The notes beneath the pieces were generated by a model that saw nothing but the letters and a program-made list of their open reading frames with translations, had not been told where the DNA came from and made no database searches. The translations under genes and the position numbers were made by a program. A stretch of 64,000 nt of DNA from Marilutibacter spongiae (GTDB taxonomy: Bacteria; Pseudomonadota; Gammaproteobacteria; Xanthomonadales; Xanthomonadaceae), in assembly GCF_014145325.1 (NCBI RefSeq), contig NZ_JACHTF010000001.1, forward strand, positions 248,001 to 312,000, in the 5' to 3' direction. Shown one piece after another: positions 9,176 through 20,401 of the stretch (position 1 is its first letter; the number at the start of each line of letters is the position of its first letter).

Positions 9176-11119
9176 ATGGCCAACGTACACAATCCGTCCA
9201 GCGCCGAGGCGTCCCAGCAGGCGACCCTCCAGGACCCGGCGAATGGCGGGCACGGACACGGCAACATCGGACTGTTCGGGCTCGTCGTCGGTGCGATCGG
9301 CGTCGTCTTCGGCGACATCGGCACGAGCCCGCTGTATACGATCCGTGAAGCCTTCTCGCCGCACTACGGACTGGTCGCCAACCACGACACCGTGCTCGGG
9401 GTGCTGTCGCTGGTGTTCTGGTCGCTGATGCTGGTGGTCACGCTCAAGTACGTCACCATCATCATGCGCGCCGACAACCATGGCGAGGGCGGCATCATGG
9501 CGCTGATGGCCCTGGCCCAGCGCAGCCTGCCCAAGGGCTCGAAGTCGGCTTACATGGTCGGCATCCTGGGCATCTTCGGCGCCTCGCTGTTCTTCGGCGA
9601 CGGCGTCATCACCCCGGCGATCTCGGTGCTGTCGGCGGTCGAGGGCCTGGAGGTCGTGGCCCCGCAGCTGCACCACTGGGTGGTTCCACTGGCGGTCATC
9701 GTGCTGGCGGGCCTGTTCGCCAGCCAGCGATTCGGCACCGCCAAGGTGGGACGGGTGTTCGGGCCGATCACCGGCCTGTGGTTCCTGACGCTGGCGGTCC
9801 TGGGCGTGGTCAACATCCTGCACGAGCCGGAGGTGCTCAACGCGGTCAACCCGCTGTGGGCGGTGCGCTTCTTCGGCAATCACGGCTGGCACGGGATCTT
9901 CATCCTCGGCGCCGTGGTGCTGGCGGTGACCGGCGGTGAGGCCATCTACACCGACATGGGCCATTTCGGCGCCAAGCCGATCCGCTATGCCTGGTACTTC
10001 TTCGTCCTGCCGGCGCTGATGATCAACTACCTGGGGCAGGGGGCGCTGGTGCTCGAGGACCCGGCCGCGATCCGCAACCCGTTCTACCTGGGCGTGCCCG
10101 AGTGGGGCCGCGTGCCGATGATCGTGCTCGCCACCGCGGCGACGGTGATCGCCTCGCAGGCGGTCATCACCGGCGGCTTCTCGGTGGCGCGGCAGGCCAT
10201 GCAGCTGGGCTACATCCCGCGCATGAAGATCCAGCACACGTCCAAGGAGACGATCGGGCAGATCTACATCCCGGCGATCAACTGGACGATGATGGCCATC
10301 GTGATCGCCCTGGTGCTGGGCTTCGGCAGCTCGACCGCGCTGGCCACCGCCTACGGCATCTCGGTGTCGGCGACGATGTTGATCGACACGCTGCTGCTGG
10401 CGATCGTGGCGCGCGCGCTGTGGCCGCGCTGGCGGCTGTGGGTGCTGCCGTTGTGCGTGCCGTTCTTCTTCATCGACCTGGCCTTCCTGACCGCGAACGG
10501 CGCCAAGGTGCTCGACGGCGGCTGGTTCCCGGTGGTGGTCGGCCTGTTGCTGTTCACGCTTCTGCGTACCTGGCGCCGCGGGCGCCAGTTGCTGCGCGAC
10601 GAGATCCAGAAGGAGGGCCTGCAACTGGGCACCTTCCTCAACGGCCTGATGCTGGCCCCCCCGTTGCGGGTGCCGGGGACCGCCGTGTTCCTGACTGCCG
10701 ACAAGGGCGTCGTGCCGCATGCCCTGCTGCACAACCTCAAGCACAACAAGGTCCTGCACGAGCGCAATGTCTTCCTCACCGTGGATACGCTGACGGTGCC
10801 CTACGCGCACAAGCGCCTGAAGATCGAGGCCATCGGCGACGACTTCTACCGCGTGGTGATCCGTTTCGGTTTCATGGAGACCCCCGACGTACCGCTGGCG
10901 CTGATGCGCTCGTGCGACGAAGGCGGGGTGTACTTCGATCCGATGGACACGACGTACTTCTCGAGCCGCGAGACCATCGTCGCCACCCGCGACCGCGGCA
11001 TGCCGGTCTGGCGCGACAAGATCTTCGCGCTGATGCATCGCAACGCCGCGCCGGCGACCGGCTACTTCCACATCCCGGGCAACCGCCTGGTGGAGCTGGG
11101 CGCCCAGGTCGAGATCTGA
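9176..11119 (+). CDS. kup: Low-affinity potassium uptake protein Kup
   Basis: Inner-membrane K+/H+ symporter. The 647 residues are close to the family length. After a polar N-terminus it shows [17 protein letters not shown], the signature first helix, then [35 protein letters not shown] and further helices to about residue 450, followed by a cytoplasmic C-terminal domain. The gene starts 31 bases after ruvA and ends 125 bases before ruvB, so it interrupts the ruv genes. This looks like the standing arrangement of the lineage, since base composition matches its neighbours. It may share transcription with ruvCA. Confidence 0.95.
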   Translation: MANVHNPSSAEASQQATLQDPANGGHGHGNIGLFGLVVGAIGVVFGDIGTSPLYTIREAFSPHYGLVANHDTVLGVLSLVFWSLMLVVTLKYVTIIMRADNHGEGGIMALMALAQRSLPKGSKSAYMVGILGIFGASLFFGDGVITPAISVLSAVEGLEVVAPQLHHWVVPLAVIVLAGLFASQRFGTAKVGRVFGPITGLWFLTLAVLGVVNILHEPEVLNAVNPLWAVRFFGNHGWHGIFILGAVVLAVTGGEAIYTDMGHFGAKPIRYAWYFFVLPALMINYLGQGALVLEDPAAIRNPFYLGVPEWGRVPMIVLATAATVIASQAVITGGFSVARQAMQLGYIPRMKIQHTSKETIGQIYIPAINWTMMAIVIALVLGFGSSTALATAYGISVSATMLIDTLLLAIVARALWPRWRLWVLPLCVPFFFIDLAFLTANGAKVLDGGWFPVVVGLLLFTLLRTWRRGRQLLRDEIQKEGLQLGTFLNGLMLAPPLRVPGTAVFLTADKGVVPHALLHNLKHNKVLHERNVFLTVDTLTVPYAHKRLKIEAIGDDFYRVVIRFGFMETPDVPLALMRSCDEGGVYFDPMDTTYFSSRETIVATRDRGMPVWRDKIFALMHRNAAPATGYFHIPGNRLVELGAQVEI

Positions 11120-11243
11120 GGGCAGGGCGGGGCGCGCACGCCGCGCCCGGCGTGGGCAGGACCCGCCACCGGCCGCGATGTGCGAGCATTGCGCGATGGC
11201 GGCGCCCCGTGCCCGCCGCGCCCCCTCCCACGACCGCAGGCCC

Positions 11244-12284
11244 ATGAACGACCGCATCATCGCCGCCGACGCCACGCGCGAGGACGACGCCCTGGAGGCG
11301 TCGATCCGCCCCAAGCGACTGGACGAATACCTGGGGCAGCAGCCCGTCCGCGAGCAGATGAACATCTACATCGAAGCCGCGAAGGGCCGGGGCGAAGCCC
11401 TCGACCACGTGCTGATCTTCGGGCCGCCCGGCCTGGGCAAGACCACCTTGAGCCACGTCATCGCCAACGAGCTGGGCGTCAACCTGCGCGTGACCTCGGG
11501 CCCGGTGATCGAGAAGGCCGGCGACCTGGCCGCGCTGTTGACCAACCTGCAGCCGCACGACGTGCTCTTCGTCGACGAGATCCACCGCCTCTCGCCCGTG
11601 GTGGAAGAAGTGCTGTACCCGGCGATGGAGGACTTCCAGATCGACATCATGATCGGCGAGGGCCCGGCCGCGCGCTCGATCAAGCTCGACCTGCCGCCCT
11701 TCACCCTGATCGGCGCCACGACCCGGGCCGGCTTGCTGACCGCGCCGCTGCGCGATCGATTCGGTATCGTCCAGCGCCTGGAGTTCTACAACGCCGAGGA
11801 ACTGACCCGGATCGTGCGCCGCTCGGCGCAGATCCTCGGCATCGACTGCGTTGCCGAAGGCGCCGCGGAGATCGCGCGGCGCTCGCGCGGCACCCCGCGC
11901 ATCGCCAACCGCCTGCTGCGGCGCGTCCGCGACTTCGCCCAGGTGCGCGCCGACGGCTCGATCAGCCGAGAGGTGGCCGACGCCGCGATGGCGATGCTGA
12001 AGGTCGATCCCCAGGGTTTCGACGAGCTCGACCGCCGCCTGCTGGTGACGATCATCGAGAACTTCGATGGCGGCCCGGTCGGTGTGGAGTCGCTGGCCGC
12101 TGCGCTGAGCGAGGAGCGGGGCACGCTCGAGGACGTCATCGAGCCCTACCTGATCCAGCAGGGCTACCTGGTACGCACCGCCCGCGGCCGCATGGCGACC
12201 CACAAGGCCTACCGCCACGTCGGCCTGAAGCCGACCGGGCGCGACGACGACCTGTTCGTCGAGGCCGGGCCGCCGGTGCCCTGA
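11244..12284 (+). CDS. ruvB: Holliday junction branch migration helicase RuvB
   Basis: AAA+ hexameric motor that drives branch migration with RuvA. The 346 residues include Walker [10 protein letters not shown], Walker [11 protein letters not shown], sensor 1 GATTRAG, and the C-terminal winged-helix domain with [17 protein letters not shown] chose the ATG at 11244 ([10 protein letters not shown]...), since the reading from 11178 adds a non-homologous arginine-rich stretch. Downstream ybgC begins 69 bases later. Confidence 0.97.
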   Translation: MNDRIIAADATREDDALEASIRPKRLDEYLGQQPVREQMNIYIEAAKGRGEALDHVLIFGPPGLGKTTLSHVIANELGVNLRVTSGPVIEKAGDLAALLTNLQPHDVLFVDEIHRLSPVVEEVLYPAMEDFQIDIMIGEGPAARSIKLDLPPFTLIGATTRAGLLTAPLRDRFGIVQRLEFYNAEELTRIVRRSAQILGIDCVAEGAAEIARRSRGTPRIANRLLRRVRDFAQVRADGSISREVADAAMAMLKVDPQGFDELDRRLLVTIIENFDGGPVGVESLAAALSEERGTLEDVIEPYLIQQGYLVRTARGRMATHKAYRHVGLKPTGRDDDLFVEAGPPVP

Positions 12285-12353
12285 GCCCGCAGTTCCGGGG
12301 CCCGGGGCCGGCCTGGGTCACACTGGCGCACTCCCATTCACGCTCTTAAACCA

Positions 12354-12764
12354 ATGTTCAGCCTACCGATCAGGATTTACTGGGAAGATACCGACGCGGG
12401 TGGCGTGGTCTACCACGCGAACTACGTGGCGTACCTCGAACGCGCCCGGACCGAGTGGATGCGCAGCCATGGCCATGGCCAGGATGCCTTGCGCACCCGC
12501 GAGGACCTTGTGTTCGCGGTGCGCGGGGTCGTGGTGGACTACCTCAAGCCGGCGCGACTGGACGACGCGCTCGAGGTGACCGCGGTGCTCCGGCAGGTCC
12601 GGCGCGCCAGCATGGTGTTCGCACAGGAGGTGCGCCGCGGCGACGAGGTGCTGGTGGTGGCGCAGGTGCGCATCGCGGCCCTCGATGCCGCCGGTTTCCG
12701 GCCCCGCGCGATCCCGCCGTCCCTGTACGACCAGCTCAAGTCACTCGAAACCCCTTCGCCCTGA
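12354..12764 (+). CDS. ybgC: Tol-Pal associated acyl-CoA thioesterase YbgC
   Basis: Small cytoplasmic hotdog-fold thioesterase (136 residues) that heads the tol-pal cluster in most gammaproteobacteria. The active-site stretch [26 protein letters not shown] is intact, with the Asp of DTDAGG as the catalytic residue. The natural substrates are debated (short-chain or phospholipid-linked acyl groups). It is separated from tolQ by 43 bases and should be in the same operon. Confidence 0.95.
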   Translation: MFSLPIRIYWEDTDAGGVVYHANYVAYLERARTEWMRSHGHGQDALRTREDLVFAVRGVVVDYLKPARLDDALEVTAVLRQVRRASMVFAQEVRRGDEVLVVAQVRIAALDAAGFRPRAIPPSLYDQLKSLETPSP

Positions 12765-12807
12765 TCCGCCATCGAAACACGCCCTGCCGGGCACGGAGAA
12801 CACACGC

Positions 12808-13590
<783 letters not shown>

Positions 13591-13641
13591 CCCCGCCCCC
13601 TGCCTTCGGGCGTTGGATCCCACGAACACGAGAGGAATGCC

Positions 13642-14078
<437 letters not shown>

Positions 14079-14079
<1 letters not shown>

Positions 14080-15041
14080 TGCGGGAGAATCGCGCCGACA
14101 CCACGTTGGCCGTGATCCTCGCGGTCGGCCTGCATGCCCTGCTGTTCCTGTTGATGGTCGCTGGCCTGTGGTGGCACCGCGACAACCAGCAGGTGCAGGC
14201 CATGGGCTCGCCGATCTCGGCCGAGCTGGTCGACGCGACCGCACTGTCCTCGGAAATGCAGCGCACGCTGGCCAACCGGCCCGACCCGGTCGAGCCCCTG
14301 CCCGAGCCGGTCGCCGAGCCGGCCGAGGAAGAGACCGCGCCGCCGCCGCAGCCGCTGCCCGAGCCGGTGCCCGAGGATGCGCCCAACCCGCCGCAGCCGG
14401 CGGCGCAGGACTTCATCCCCGAACCGGAGGACACCAACCAGGACGCGGTGACCGACCTGCCCACGCCCACGCCGGCGGAAGAGGACGAGAAGATCCAGGA
14501 GGCCAAGCGCCGCCAGGACCAGGTCGACCTGACCGAGCGCAAGCGCCAGGAAGAAGCCGAGCGCCGCCGTCGCCTGGCCGAGGAACAGGCGCAGAAGGAC
14601 CGTGACGCCAAGCTGGCCGAGATCCGCCGCCAGCGCGAGGCCGCCGCGCGCGAGGCCCGGCTGGCCGAGGAGAAGCTCAAGCAGATTGCCGACGCCCAGG
14701 CCCGTACCGCGTCCAACAGCGCGGCGAGCGCGCCGGCGGGGCAGGGCGGTACCGACACCGGCCTGCTCGCGCAGTACCAGGCGGCATTGACCCAGGCGAT
14801 CCTGTCCAAGTGGACCCGCCCGGAAACCGTGCCCCTGGGCGCGCGCTGCCGCCTGGTGATCCGCCAGTTGCCGGGCGGCAACGTGATGAGCGCGGAGGTG
14901 GGCTCGCCCTGCGCCTACGACGAGCAGGGCCGGCGCTCGATCGAGGCCGCCGTCCTGAAGGCGCAGCCGCTGCCCTACGCGGGCTTCGAGACCGTGTTCG
15001 CGCGCGAGGTCATCCTCAATTTCGAGGCGCGCGACCACTGA
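14079..15041 (+). CDS. tolA: Tol-Pal system protein TolA
   Basis: Spans the periplasm from the TolQR motor to Pal and TolB. The 320-residue product has an N-terminal membrane helix near residues 10-30 ([21 protein letters not shown]), a Pro/Glu-rich segment, a long charged helix rich in Arg, Glu and Ala at about residues 130-215, and a C-terminal globular TolA/TonB-type domain starting near [14 protein letters not shown]. It is shorter than the 421-residue Escherichia coli protein because the helical stalk is shorter. The start overlaps the tolR stop. Confidence 0.93.
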
Positions 15042-15124
15042 CGCCCGCTTTGCGCCTGTTCATCTTTGAGACCGCCTTAACGCCGAAGCTGTTAACACTT
15101 CACAGGCCCACACTGGAAATGCCC

Positions 15125-16441
15125 ATGAAACGATCCCTGCGCTGGTTCGCCGCGTTGCTCACGTTGCTGCTGCCCCTCGCCGCGTCCGCCCAGCAGAGCC
15201 TGGAGCTGGACATCGTGGGCGGCAATGCCGCGGCCCTCCCGATCGCGGTCGTGCCGATGCCCTACCAGGGCAGTGCCGCCGCGCCCGAAACCGACATCGC
15301 CTCGGTGGTCGCCGCCGACCTCAACCGTTCGGGCCAGTTCCGCAGCCTGCCCGACGCCAACATCGTCGAGCGGCCCAGCCGCGGCAGCGAGGTCAACTAC
15401 CCGACCTGGCGCGCCCTCAACCAGGACTACCTGGTCGTCGGTCGCGTGGTCGACGCCGCGGGCGGCAGCTACCGGGTCGAGTACGAACTGTTCAACGTCG
15501 CCACCCAGGAGCGCCTGCTCGGTTTCGCCCTGACCGCCCGCGCCGGCGCCATGCGCGACGTCGCCCACCAGATCGCCGACGCCATCTACGAGAAGGTGCT
15601 GGGCGTGCGCGGGGCCTTCTTCACCCGCATCGCCTACGTCACCGCCACCGGCACCGGTCGCGACACCCAGTACGCGCTGATGGTCGCCGACTCCGACGGC
15701 TTCAACCCGCAGACCGTGGTGCGCTCCTCCGAGCCGCTGTTGTCGCTGTCCTGGAGCCCGGACGGCAACCGCCTGGCCTACGTCAGCTTCGAGGGCGGCA
15801 ACTCCTCGATCTACATCCAGAACATCGGCAGCGGCAGCCGCGAGATGATCGCCAAGTTCCGCGGCATCAACGGCGCGCCGGCGTTCTCCCCGGACGGCAA
15901 CCGCCTGGCCCTGACCCTGTCCAAGTCCGGCAACCCGGAGATCTACGTCATGGACCTGGGCAGCCGCGCCCTGACCCAGCTGACCAACCACTTCAGCATC
16001 GACACCGAGCCGACCTGGTCGGCCGATGGCCGCAGCATCTACTTCACCTCCGACCGGGGTGGCCGTCCGCAGATCTACCAGGTCCCGTCCAGCGGCGGCA
16101 GCGCGACGCGTGTCACCTTCCAGGGCAACTACAACGCCAGCCCCGACGTCTCCTACGACGGCAAGAAGCTCGTCACCGCGCAGGGCAGCGGCAACACCTA
16201 CCGGATCGCCCTGAGCGACAGCAGCCTGGGCTCGCCGCGCTGGACGACCCTCTCCCCCGGGTCCCTGGACGAATCGCCGAGTTTTGCACCCAACGCCAGC
16301 ATGATCCTTTATGCTGCGCGCGAAGGCCGTAAGGGGGTCTTGTACGCGGTGTCCGCCGACGCCCGGGTGCGCCAGCGCCTGGTCCTCGCCGACGGCGACG
16401 TGCGGGAGCCGGCCTGGGGACCCTACCGAGACAAACGTTGA
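15125..16441 (+). CDS. tolB: Tol-Pal system beta-propeller protein TolB
   Basis: Periplasmic six-bladed propeller that contacts Pal and TolA. The 438-residue product opens with a clear signal peptide ([22 protein letters not shown], cut before QQ), then an N-terminal alpha/beta domain and WD40-like PD40 repeats such as [27 protein letters not shown] and [14 protein letters not shown] chose the ATG at 15125 over the in-frame ATG at 15119, because GGAA lies six bases before 15125 and overlaps the earlier codon region. It follows tolA after 83 bases. Confidence 0.95.
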   Translation: MKRSLRWFAALLTLLLPLAASAQQSLELDIVGGNAAALPIAVVPMPYQGSAAAPETDIASVVAADLNRSGQFRSLPDANIVERPSRGSEVNYPTWRALNQDYLVVGRVVDAAGGSYRVEYELFNVATQERLLGFALTARAGAMRDVAHQIADAIYEKVLGVRGAFFTRIAYVTATGTGRDTQYALMVADSDGFNPQTVVRSSEPLLSLSWSPDGNRLAYVSFEGGNSSIYIQNIGSGSREMIAKFRGINGAPAFSPDGNRLALTLSKSGNPEIYVMDLGSRALTQLTNHFSIDTEPTWSADGRSIYFTSDRGGRPQIYQVPSSGGSATRVTFQGNYNASPDVSYDGKKLVTAQGSGNTYRIALSDSSLGSPRWTTLSPGSLDESPSFAPNASMILYAAREGRKGVLYAVSADARVRQRLVLADGDVREPAWGPYRDKR

Positions 16442-16603
16442 AGCCTGCCGGCTATACCCGACGTGCACGGGGTCTGATGCATGAATAGAAGGAAGAGTTC
16501 GCCCGGCCGCGCCACCCGCCGGATCCAATACACGAAGTAGAACCGTTCAACTACGCAGTATCCATCGCGATCAACCTGTCCCACGCAACGACGAGGAACA
16601 ACC

Positions 16604-17128
16604 ATGAACAGCATCACCCCGGCCACCATTGGCAAGACCGTCCTCGCCGCCGTCCTCTGCACGGCGGCGGTGGCCTGCTCCAAGAAGGTCAAGGAAGAGC
16701 CGCCGGCGCAGGAGCCGACCACCCCGGCCACCACGCAGACCCCGAGCACCCCGGGCGCCTACACCCCCGAGGACCTGGATACCGACGCCTGCCTGCGCCA
16801 GCGCGTGGTCTACTTCGACCTGGACCAGGACAGCCTGCGTCCGGAGTTCCAGTCGATCGTCGCCTGCCACGCCAAGTACCTGCGTGACCGCCCGACCTCG
16901 CGCATGACCCTGGAAGGCAACGCCGACGAGCGCGGCAGCCGCGACTACAACGTCGGCCTCGGCGAGCGCCGCGGCAACGCCGTGTCCTCGGCCATCCAGG
17001 CCAATGGCGGTTCCGGCAGCCAGACGACCGTCGTCAGCTACGGCGAAGAGCGTCCGGTCTGCACCGACTCGACGGAAGACTGCTGGGCGAAGAACCGTCG
17101 CGTCGAGATCGTGTACACCGCGAAGTGA
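16604..17128 (+). CDS. pal: Peptidoglycan-associated lipoprotein Pal
   Basis: Outer-membrane lipoprotein that ties the Tol machine to peptidoglycan. The 174-residue precursor has a lipobox ending at Cys25 (TAAVAC); the -3 residue is Ala, a slightly weak match. A Pro/Thr-rich linker follows, then the OmpA-like domain with VVYFDLDQDSL and the diaminopimelate-binding region EGNADERGSRDYNVGLGERR. The 162-base gap after tolB may hold its own promoter. Its stop overlaps the next start (TGATG). Confidence 0.95.
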   Translation: MNSITPATIGKTVLAAVLCTAAVACSKKVKEEPPAQEPTTPATTQTPSTPGAYTPEDLDTDACLRQRVVYFDLDQDSLRPEFQSIVACHAKYLRDRPTSRMTLEGNADERGSRDYNVGLGERRGNAVSSAIQANGGSGSQTTVVSYGEERPVCTDSTEDCWAKNRRVEIVYTAK

Positions 17129-17949
17129 TGCGGGCCGTGTCGATGCGTCATCTGTTCGCATGCACGGCACTCGCGGCGGCCCTCGTGGCCGCCGCACCCG
17201 CGCACGCGCAGCGCATGAGCCTGGCCGATCGCGTCGCGCTGCTCGAGCAGCGTGCCGCCGACAACCAGGCCAATGTCGACCTCCTCAACCAGGTCAGCCA
17301 GCTCAAGGCCGAGGTCCAGGCCCTGCGCTCGCAGGTCGAGGAGTTGAACCACCAGCTCAACCAGCAGCAGGAGAGCGGCAAGGCGCAGTACCTGGACCTC
17401 GACGGGCGGATCAATCGCCTGGAAGGGGGCGGGGCACCGCCAGTGGACGCGGGCGAGCCCGTTTCCAGCGCTCCCGGCACGCGGTCGCCGTCGCCGACGG
17501 CGGCCGTCACCGAGACACCGCCCTCGGTATACGGCGACCCGGGCCGGATCGCCCAGACCGCCGACGAGCGCCAGGCCTACGACCTCGCCTTCGACGCACT
17601 CAAGGCCGGCGAGTACGCACAGTCCGCCAACCTGTTCCAGGATTTCCTCGCCCGTTTCCCGGCCGGCGCGTATGCGCCCAATGCCCTCTACTGGCTCGGC
17701 GAGAGCTACTACGTCACCCAGAACTACCCATTGGCCATGGGCCAGTTCCAGGCGCTCCTGGATCGCTACCCCACGCACGACAAGGCGCCCGGCGCGCTGC
17801 TGAAGGTGGGTTTGTCGCAATATGGCCTCGACCAGCTCGAGGCGGCCGAACGCACCCTGGCCGAGGTGACCGAGCGCTATCCGGGCACCGACGCCGCGCG
17901 GACCGCCTCCGACCGGCTCAACGCCATCCAGCTGAACCGCCTGCGCTGA
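17128..17949 (+). CDS. cpoB: Cell division coordinator CpoB (YbgF)
   Basis: Periplasmic TPR protein that links Tol-Pal action to PBP1b during septation; the PBP1b gene of this organism is at 38206. The 273-residue product has a signal peptide ending at AHAQ, a coiled-coil trimerisation segment (roughly residues 30-90, LADRVALLEQRAADNQ and onward), a Pro/Ser linker, and three TPR-like repeats from about residue 150 (QAYDLAFDALKAGEYAQS, NALYWLGESYYVTQNY, KVGLSQYGLDQLEAAE). The ATG at 17128 overlaps the pal stop by one base; a GTG at 17125 is a possible alternative. Confidence 0.94.
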   Translation: MRAVSMRHLFACTALAAALVAAAPAHAQRMSLADRVALLEQRAADNQANVDLLNQVSQLKAEVQALRSQVEELNHQLNQQQESGKAQYLDLDGRINRLEGGGAPPVDAGEPVSSAPGTRSPSPTAAVTETPPSVYGDPGRIAQTADERQAYDLAFDALKAGEYAQSANLFQDFLARFPAGAYAPNALYWLGESYYVTQNYPLAMGQFQALLDRYPTHDKAPGALLKVGLSQYGLDQLEAAERTLAEVTERYPGTDAARTASDRLNAIQLNRLR

Positions 17950-17986
17950 GGCGGGCCACGGGCGCGCGGTCCCGCGCAGGGTCCGC

Positions 17987-17992
17987 TAGAAT
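17987..17992 (+). promoter_or_regulatory. -10 element seven bases from the queE start
   Basis: TAGAAT ends only six bases before the queE ATG, so transcription from it would begin at or next to the start codon and give a leaderless mRNA. No Shine-Dalgarno sequence is present before that ATG, which fits. The same CTAGAAT string occurs before tRNA-Lys. Confidence 0.5.
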
Positions 17993-17998
17993 CCCCGC

Positions 17999-18676
17999 AT
18001 GAATGCCGTCAACGCCGATGCGGCTGCCGTGTCGCCGGACCGGCTGCGCATCACCGAAATCTTCCTGTCCCTGCAAGGCGAGTCGCGCAGCATCGGCTGG
18101 CCGACGGTCTTCGTCCGCCTCACCGGCTGCCCCCTGCGTTGCCAGTACTGCGACACCGCCTACGCCTTCCACGGTGGTGAGTGGTGGGACACCGACGCGA
18201 TTCTTGCCGAAGTCGCGCGCCTGGGCGCCCGCCACGTCTGCGTGACCGGGGGCGAGCCGCTGGCGCAGAAGCGCTGCATCGGCCTGCTCGAGCGGCTGTG
18301 CGACGCCGGCCTGGAGGTCTCGCTGGAAACCTCCGGGGCCATCGACATCGCCGCGGTCGATCCGCGCGTGTCCAGGGTGCTCGACATCAAGACGCCCGGC
18401 TCGGCCGAAGCGCATCGCAACCTGTGGTCCAACCTGCCGCTGCTGACCGCGCACGACCAGGTCAAGTTCGTGGTCTGTTCCCGCGAGGACTACGAGTGGG
18501 CCCGCGACGTGGTCGCCGAACACGGCCTGGTGGACACCTGCGACGTGCTGTTCTCGCCCAGCTTCACCCAGATCAAGCCCCGCGACCTGGCCGACTGGAT
18601 CGTCGAAGACCGCCTGCCGGTGCGCTTCCAGCTGCAACTGCACAAGATCCTCTGGGACGACGCCCCCGGCCGTTGA
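17999..18676 (+). CDS. queE: 7-carboxy-7-deazaguanine synthase QueE
   Basis: Radical SAM enzyme converting 6-carboxytetrahydropterin to 7-carboxy-7-deazaguanine in the queuosine pathway. The 225 residues include [12 protein letters not shown], the compact cluster motif CPLRCQYCD (CxxxCxxC), and VCVTGGEPL for SAM binding. The following queC catalyses the next step. The start has no ribosome-binding site and may be leaderless. The length is at the upper end of the family. Confidence 0.95.
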   Translation: MNAVNADAAAVSPDRLRITEIFLSLQGESRSIGWPTVFVRLTGCPLRCQYCDTAYAFHGGEWWDTDAILAEVARLGARHVCVTGGEPLAQKRCIGLLERLCDAGLEVSLETSGAIDIAAVDPRVSRVLDIKTPGSAEAHRNLWSNLPLLTAHDQVKFVVCSREDYEWARDVVAEHGLVDTCDVLFSPSFTQIKPRDLADWIVEDRLPVRFQLQLHKILWDDAPGR

Positions 18677-18735
18677 CCCGGCTGGCGGGCAACGCCGCTT
18701 CTCCCACTCCCCATTCCCGAACACCCATCCCCGCC

Positions 18736-19431
18736 ATGAAAAAAGCCGTCGTCCTCGTCTCCGGAGGCATGGACTCCGCCGTCGTCATCGCCATCGCGCG
18801 CGAGCAGGGCTATGCCGTGCATGCGCTGAGCGTCCGCTATGGCCAACGGCACACCTCCGAGCTCGATGCCGCCGAGCGGGTCGCGCGCGACCTGGGCGCG
18901 GTCGCGCACAAGACCGTCAGCGTGGACCTGCGCAGCATCGGTGGCTCGGCGCTGACCGACGACATCGAGGTGCCGACCGACGCCGACGGCCACCCGGTCG
19001 GCGACGCGGCCCCCGAGGGCCACATCCCCGTGACCTACGTCCCGGCGCGCAACACCATCATGCTGTCGATGGCGCTGGGCTGGGCCGAGGTGATCGGCGC
19101 CGCCGACATCTTCTGCGGCGTCAATGCGGTCGACTACTCGGGCTATCCCGACTGCCGACCGGCCTTCATCGAGGCCTTCCAGGCCCTGGCCAACCTGGCG
19201 ACGAAGGCGGGCGTGGAAGGCGCCGGACTGCAGGTGCACGCCCCGTTGCAGCACATGAGCAAGGCCGACATCGTGCGCGAGGGCCTGCGCCTGGGCGTCG
19301 ACTTCTCGACCACGGTCTCGTGCTACCAGGCCGACGCCGATGGCCGCGCCTGCGGTCACTGCGACGCCTGCCGCCTGCGCGCGGAGGGCTTCGCCGCCGC
19401 GGACGCGGTCGACACCACCCGCTACTCCTGA
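18736..19431 (+). CDS. queC: 7-cyano-7-deazaguanine synthase QueC
   Basis: ATP-dependent ligase that turns 7-carboxy-7-deazaguanine into preQ0. The 231-residue protein has the PP-loop SGGMDSAV near residue 9, [34 protein letters not shown], and the zinc-binding cysteines of [20 protein letters not shown]. The ATG at 18736 starts the family-typical [10 protein letters not shown]. It lies 59 bases after queE. Confidence 0.96.
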   Translation: MKKAVVLVSGGMDSAVVIAIAREQGYAVHALSVRYGQRHTSELDAAERVARDLGAVAHKTVSVDLRSIGGSALTDDIEVPTDADGHPVGDAAPEGHIPVTYVPARNTIMLSMALGWAEVIGAADIFCGVNAVDYSGYPDCRPAFIEAFQALANLATKAGVEGAGLQVHAPLQHMSKADIVREGLRLGVDFSTTVSCYQADADGRACGHCDACRLRAEGFAAADAVDTTRYS

Positions 19432-19491
19432 GCCGTGCGCCGGGCCGGGCGCGGCGTGGGAGGCCCTATCCCACTCCGGGCGGCCTTGCGC

Positions 19492-19497
19492 TAGAAT
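19492..19497 (+). promoter_or_regulatory. Probable -10 element of tRNA-Lys
   Basis: TAGAAT lies 66 bases before the tRNA. The -35 region is not convincing. Confidence 0.4.
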
Positions 19498-19563
19498 GCA
19501 CGCCCCCGATGCAATGTCGGGCGAAGGCCACGGCGGCCCCACGCCGCGGCTTCCGGTTTCCCC

Positions 19564-19639
19564 GGGTCGTTAGCTCAGTCGGTAGAGCATCGGACTTTTA
19601 ATCCGCTGGTCGTTGGTTCGAATCCAACACGACCCACCA
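19564..19639 (+). tRNA. tRNA-Lys (anticodon TTT)
   Basis: The 76-base gene has a seven-pair acceptor stem (GGGTCGT with ACGACCC), a D-arm with TAGCTCAGTCGGTAGAGC, an anticodon loop CTTTTAA giving TTT, a T-arm with GGTTCGAATCC, and an encoded CCA. It closely matches the Escherichia coli tRNA-Lys. It borders the small accessory region that follows. Confidence 0.97.
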
Positions 19640-19675
19640 TCGAACGCTTGAGCAGACTGTCGAGCGGCGCACGGC

Positions 19676-20023
19676 TCATTCGGAGCGCCCTTCAGTCACA
19701 CTGAACACGTAGGAAGGCAGACCGGCCGTGCGAATGACGCGCCCGGTCACCGTAATGCGGACGGGTGCCGTTCCCGGCGCAAGCGTACTGGCCAATGCAC
19801 TCGAAAGCTCTGGATCATCGCCCTCAATGTCAAGGGCACGGCCTGGGCACGCAGGGTCCGAGAGCGTACTGCCATGTCGAGACATCCTGGCCGTGCCTGA
19901 GAGGGTCAGGGGCAAGCCCTCAAACCGGTCCGGAGCGCGCGCGACATCGCAGAGGGATTGCGTTGGCTGCATGTTCGAGCAAGCGGCAACCATCGCAAGC
20001 ATGATCAGTGAATACGCTCTCAT
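19676..20023 (-). CDS. Small putative lipoprotein, function unknown
   Basis: A 115-residue product starting MRAYSLIMLAMVAACSN, where VAAC is a good lipobox with the Cys near residue 15. The mature part has no family I recognise; it contains one LCDVARAPDRFEGLPLTLSG stretch and ends in VTGRVIRTAGLPSYVFSVTEG, which reads like a small beta-barrel (OB-like) domain. Only about 25 bases separate its start from the end of the IS element, so its native promoter was probably lost or replaced. The longer reading from 20254 runs into the IS and is rejected. Confidence 0.55.
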   Translation of the reverse strand: MRAYSLIMLAMVAACSNMQPTQSLCDVARAPDRFEGLPLTLSGTARMSRHGSTLSDPACPGRALDIEGDDPELSSALASTLAPGTAPVRITVTGRVIRTAGLPSYVFSVTEGRSE

Positions 20024-20047
20024 GACGGGTGAGCGTCCACTCAAGCC

Positions 20048-20076
20048 GTGAATCGCCCCGGGTTCACTAGACATCT
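20048..20076 (+). repeat. Left terminal inverted repeat of the IS3 element
   Basis: GTGAATCGCCCCGGGTT is identical to the reverse complement of the right end; beyond it the ends match with a one-base shift (CACTAGACA against TCATAGACA). Confidence 0.85.
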
Positions 20077-20111
20077 CCAAGCCGTACATTACGGCAATCA
20101 CGGAGGTGTGT

Positions 20112-20384
20112 ATGAGTGGCAAGCGGTATACGGAAGAGTTCAAGGCCGAAGCGGCCCGACAGGTCATTGACCACGGGCGTCCCGCCCGGGAAGTGGCGGA
20201 CCGGCTCGGGGTGAGCGTGCACTCGATGTACGAATGGGTGCGCATGCATCGCAAGGCACCGCAGGAACGTCACGACGACGCCGCGCTGGCGGTCGAGAAC
20301 CGGCGACTGCAGGCGGAACTGCGACGGGTCACCGAGGAGCGCGACATCCTGAAAAAGGCCGCGGCGCACTTTGCCAAGGGATAA
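20112..20384 (+). CDS. IS3-family transposase OrfA
   Basis: A 90-residue DNA-binding subunit. It has a helix-turn-helix ([19 protein letters not shown], then [18 protein letters not shown]) and a C-terminal leucine-zipper-like segment ([26 protein letters not shown]), the normal IS3 layout. It appears intact. The AAAAAG run near its end marks the point where ribosomes would shift into the -1 frame to make OrfAB. Preceded by GGAGG. Confidence 0.88.
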   Translation: MSGKRYTEEFKAEAARQVIDHGRPAREVADRLGVSVHSMYEWVRMHRKAPQERHDDAALAVENRRLQAELRRVTEERDILKKAAAHFAKG

Positions 20385-20401
20385 GGGCGAAGTACGCGTT
20401 C

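Noticed and set aside
16442-16603. A 19-codon open frame (starting near 16481) between tolB and pal
   Set aside because: Too short, no conserved features and a composition like non-coding leader; more likely the pal 5' region.
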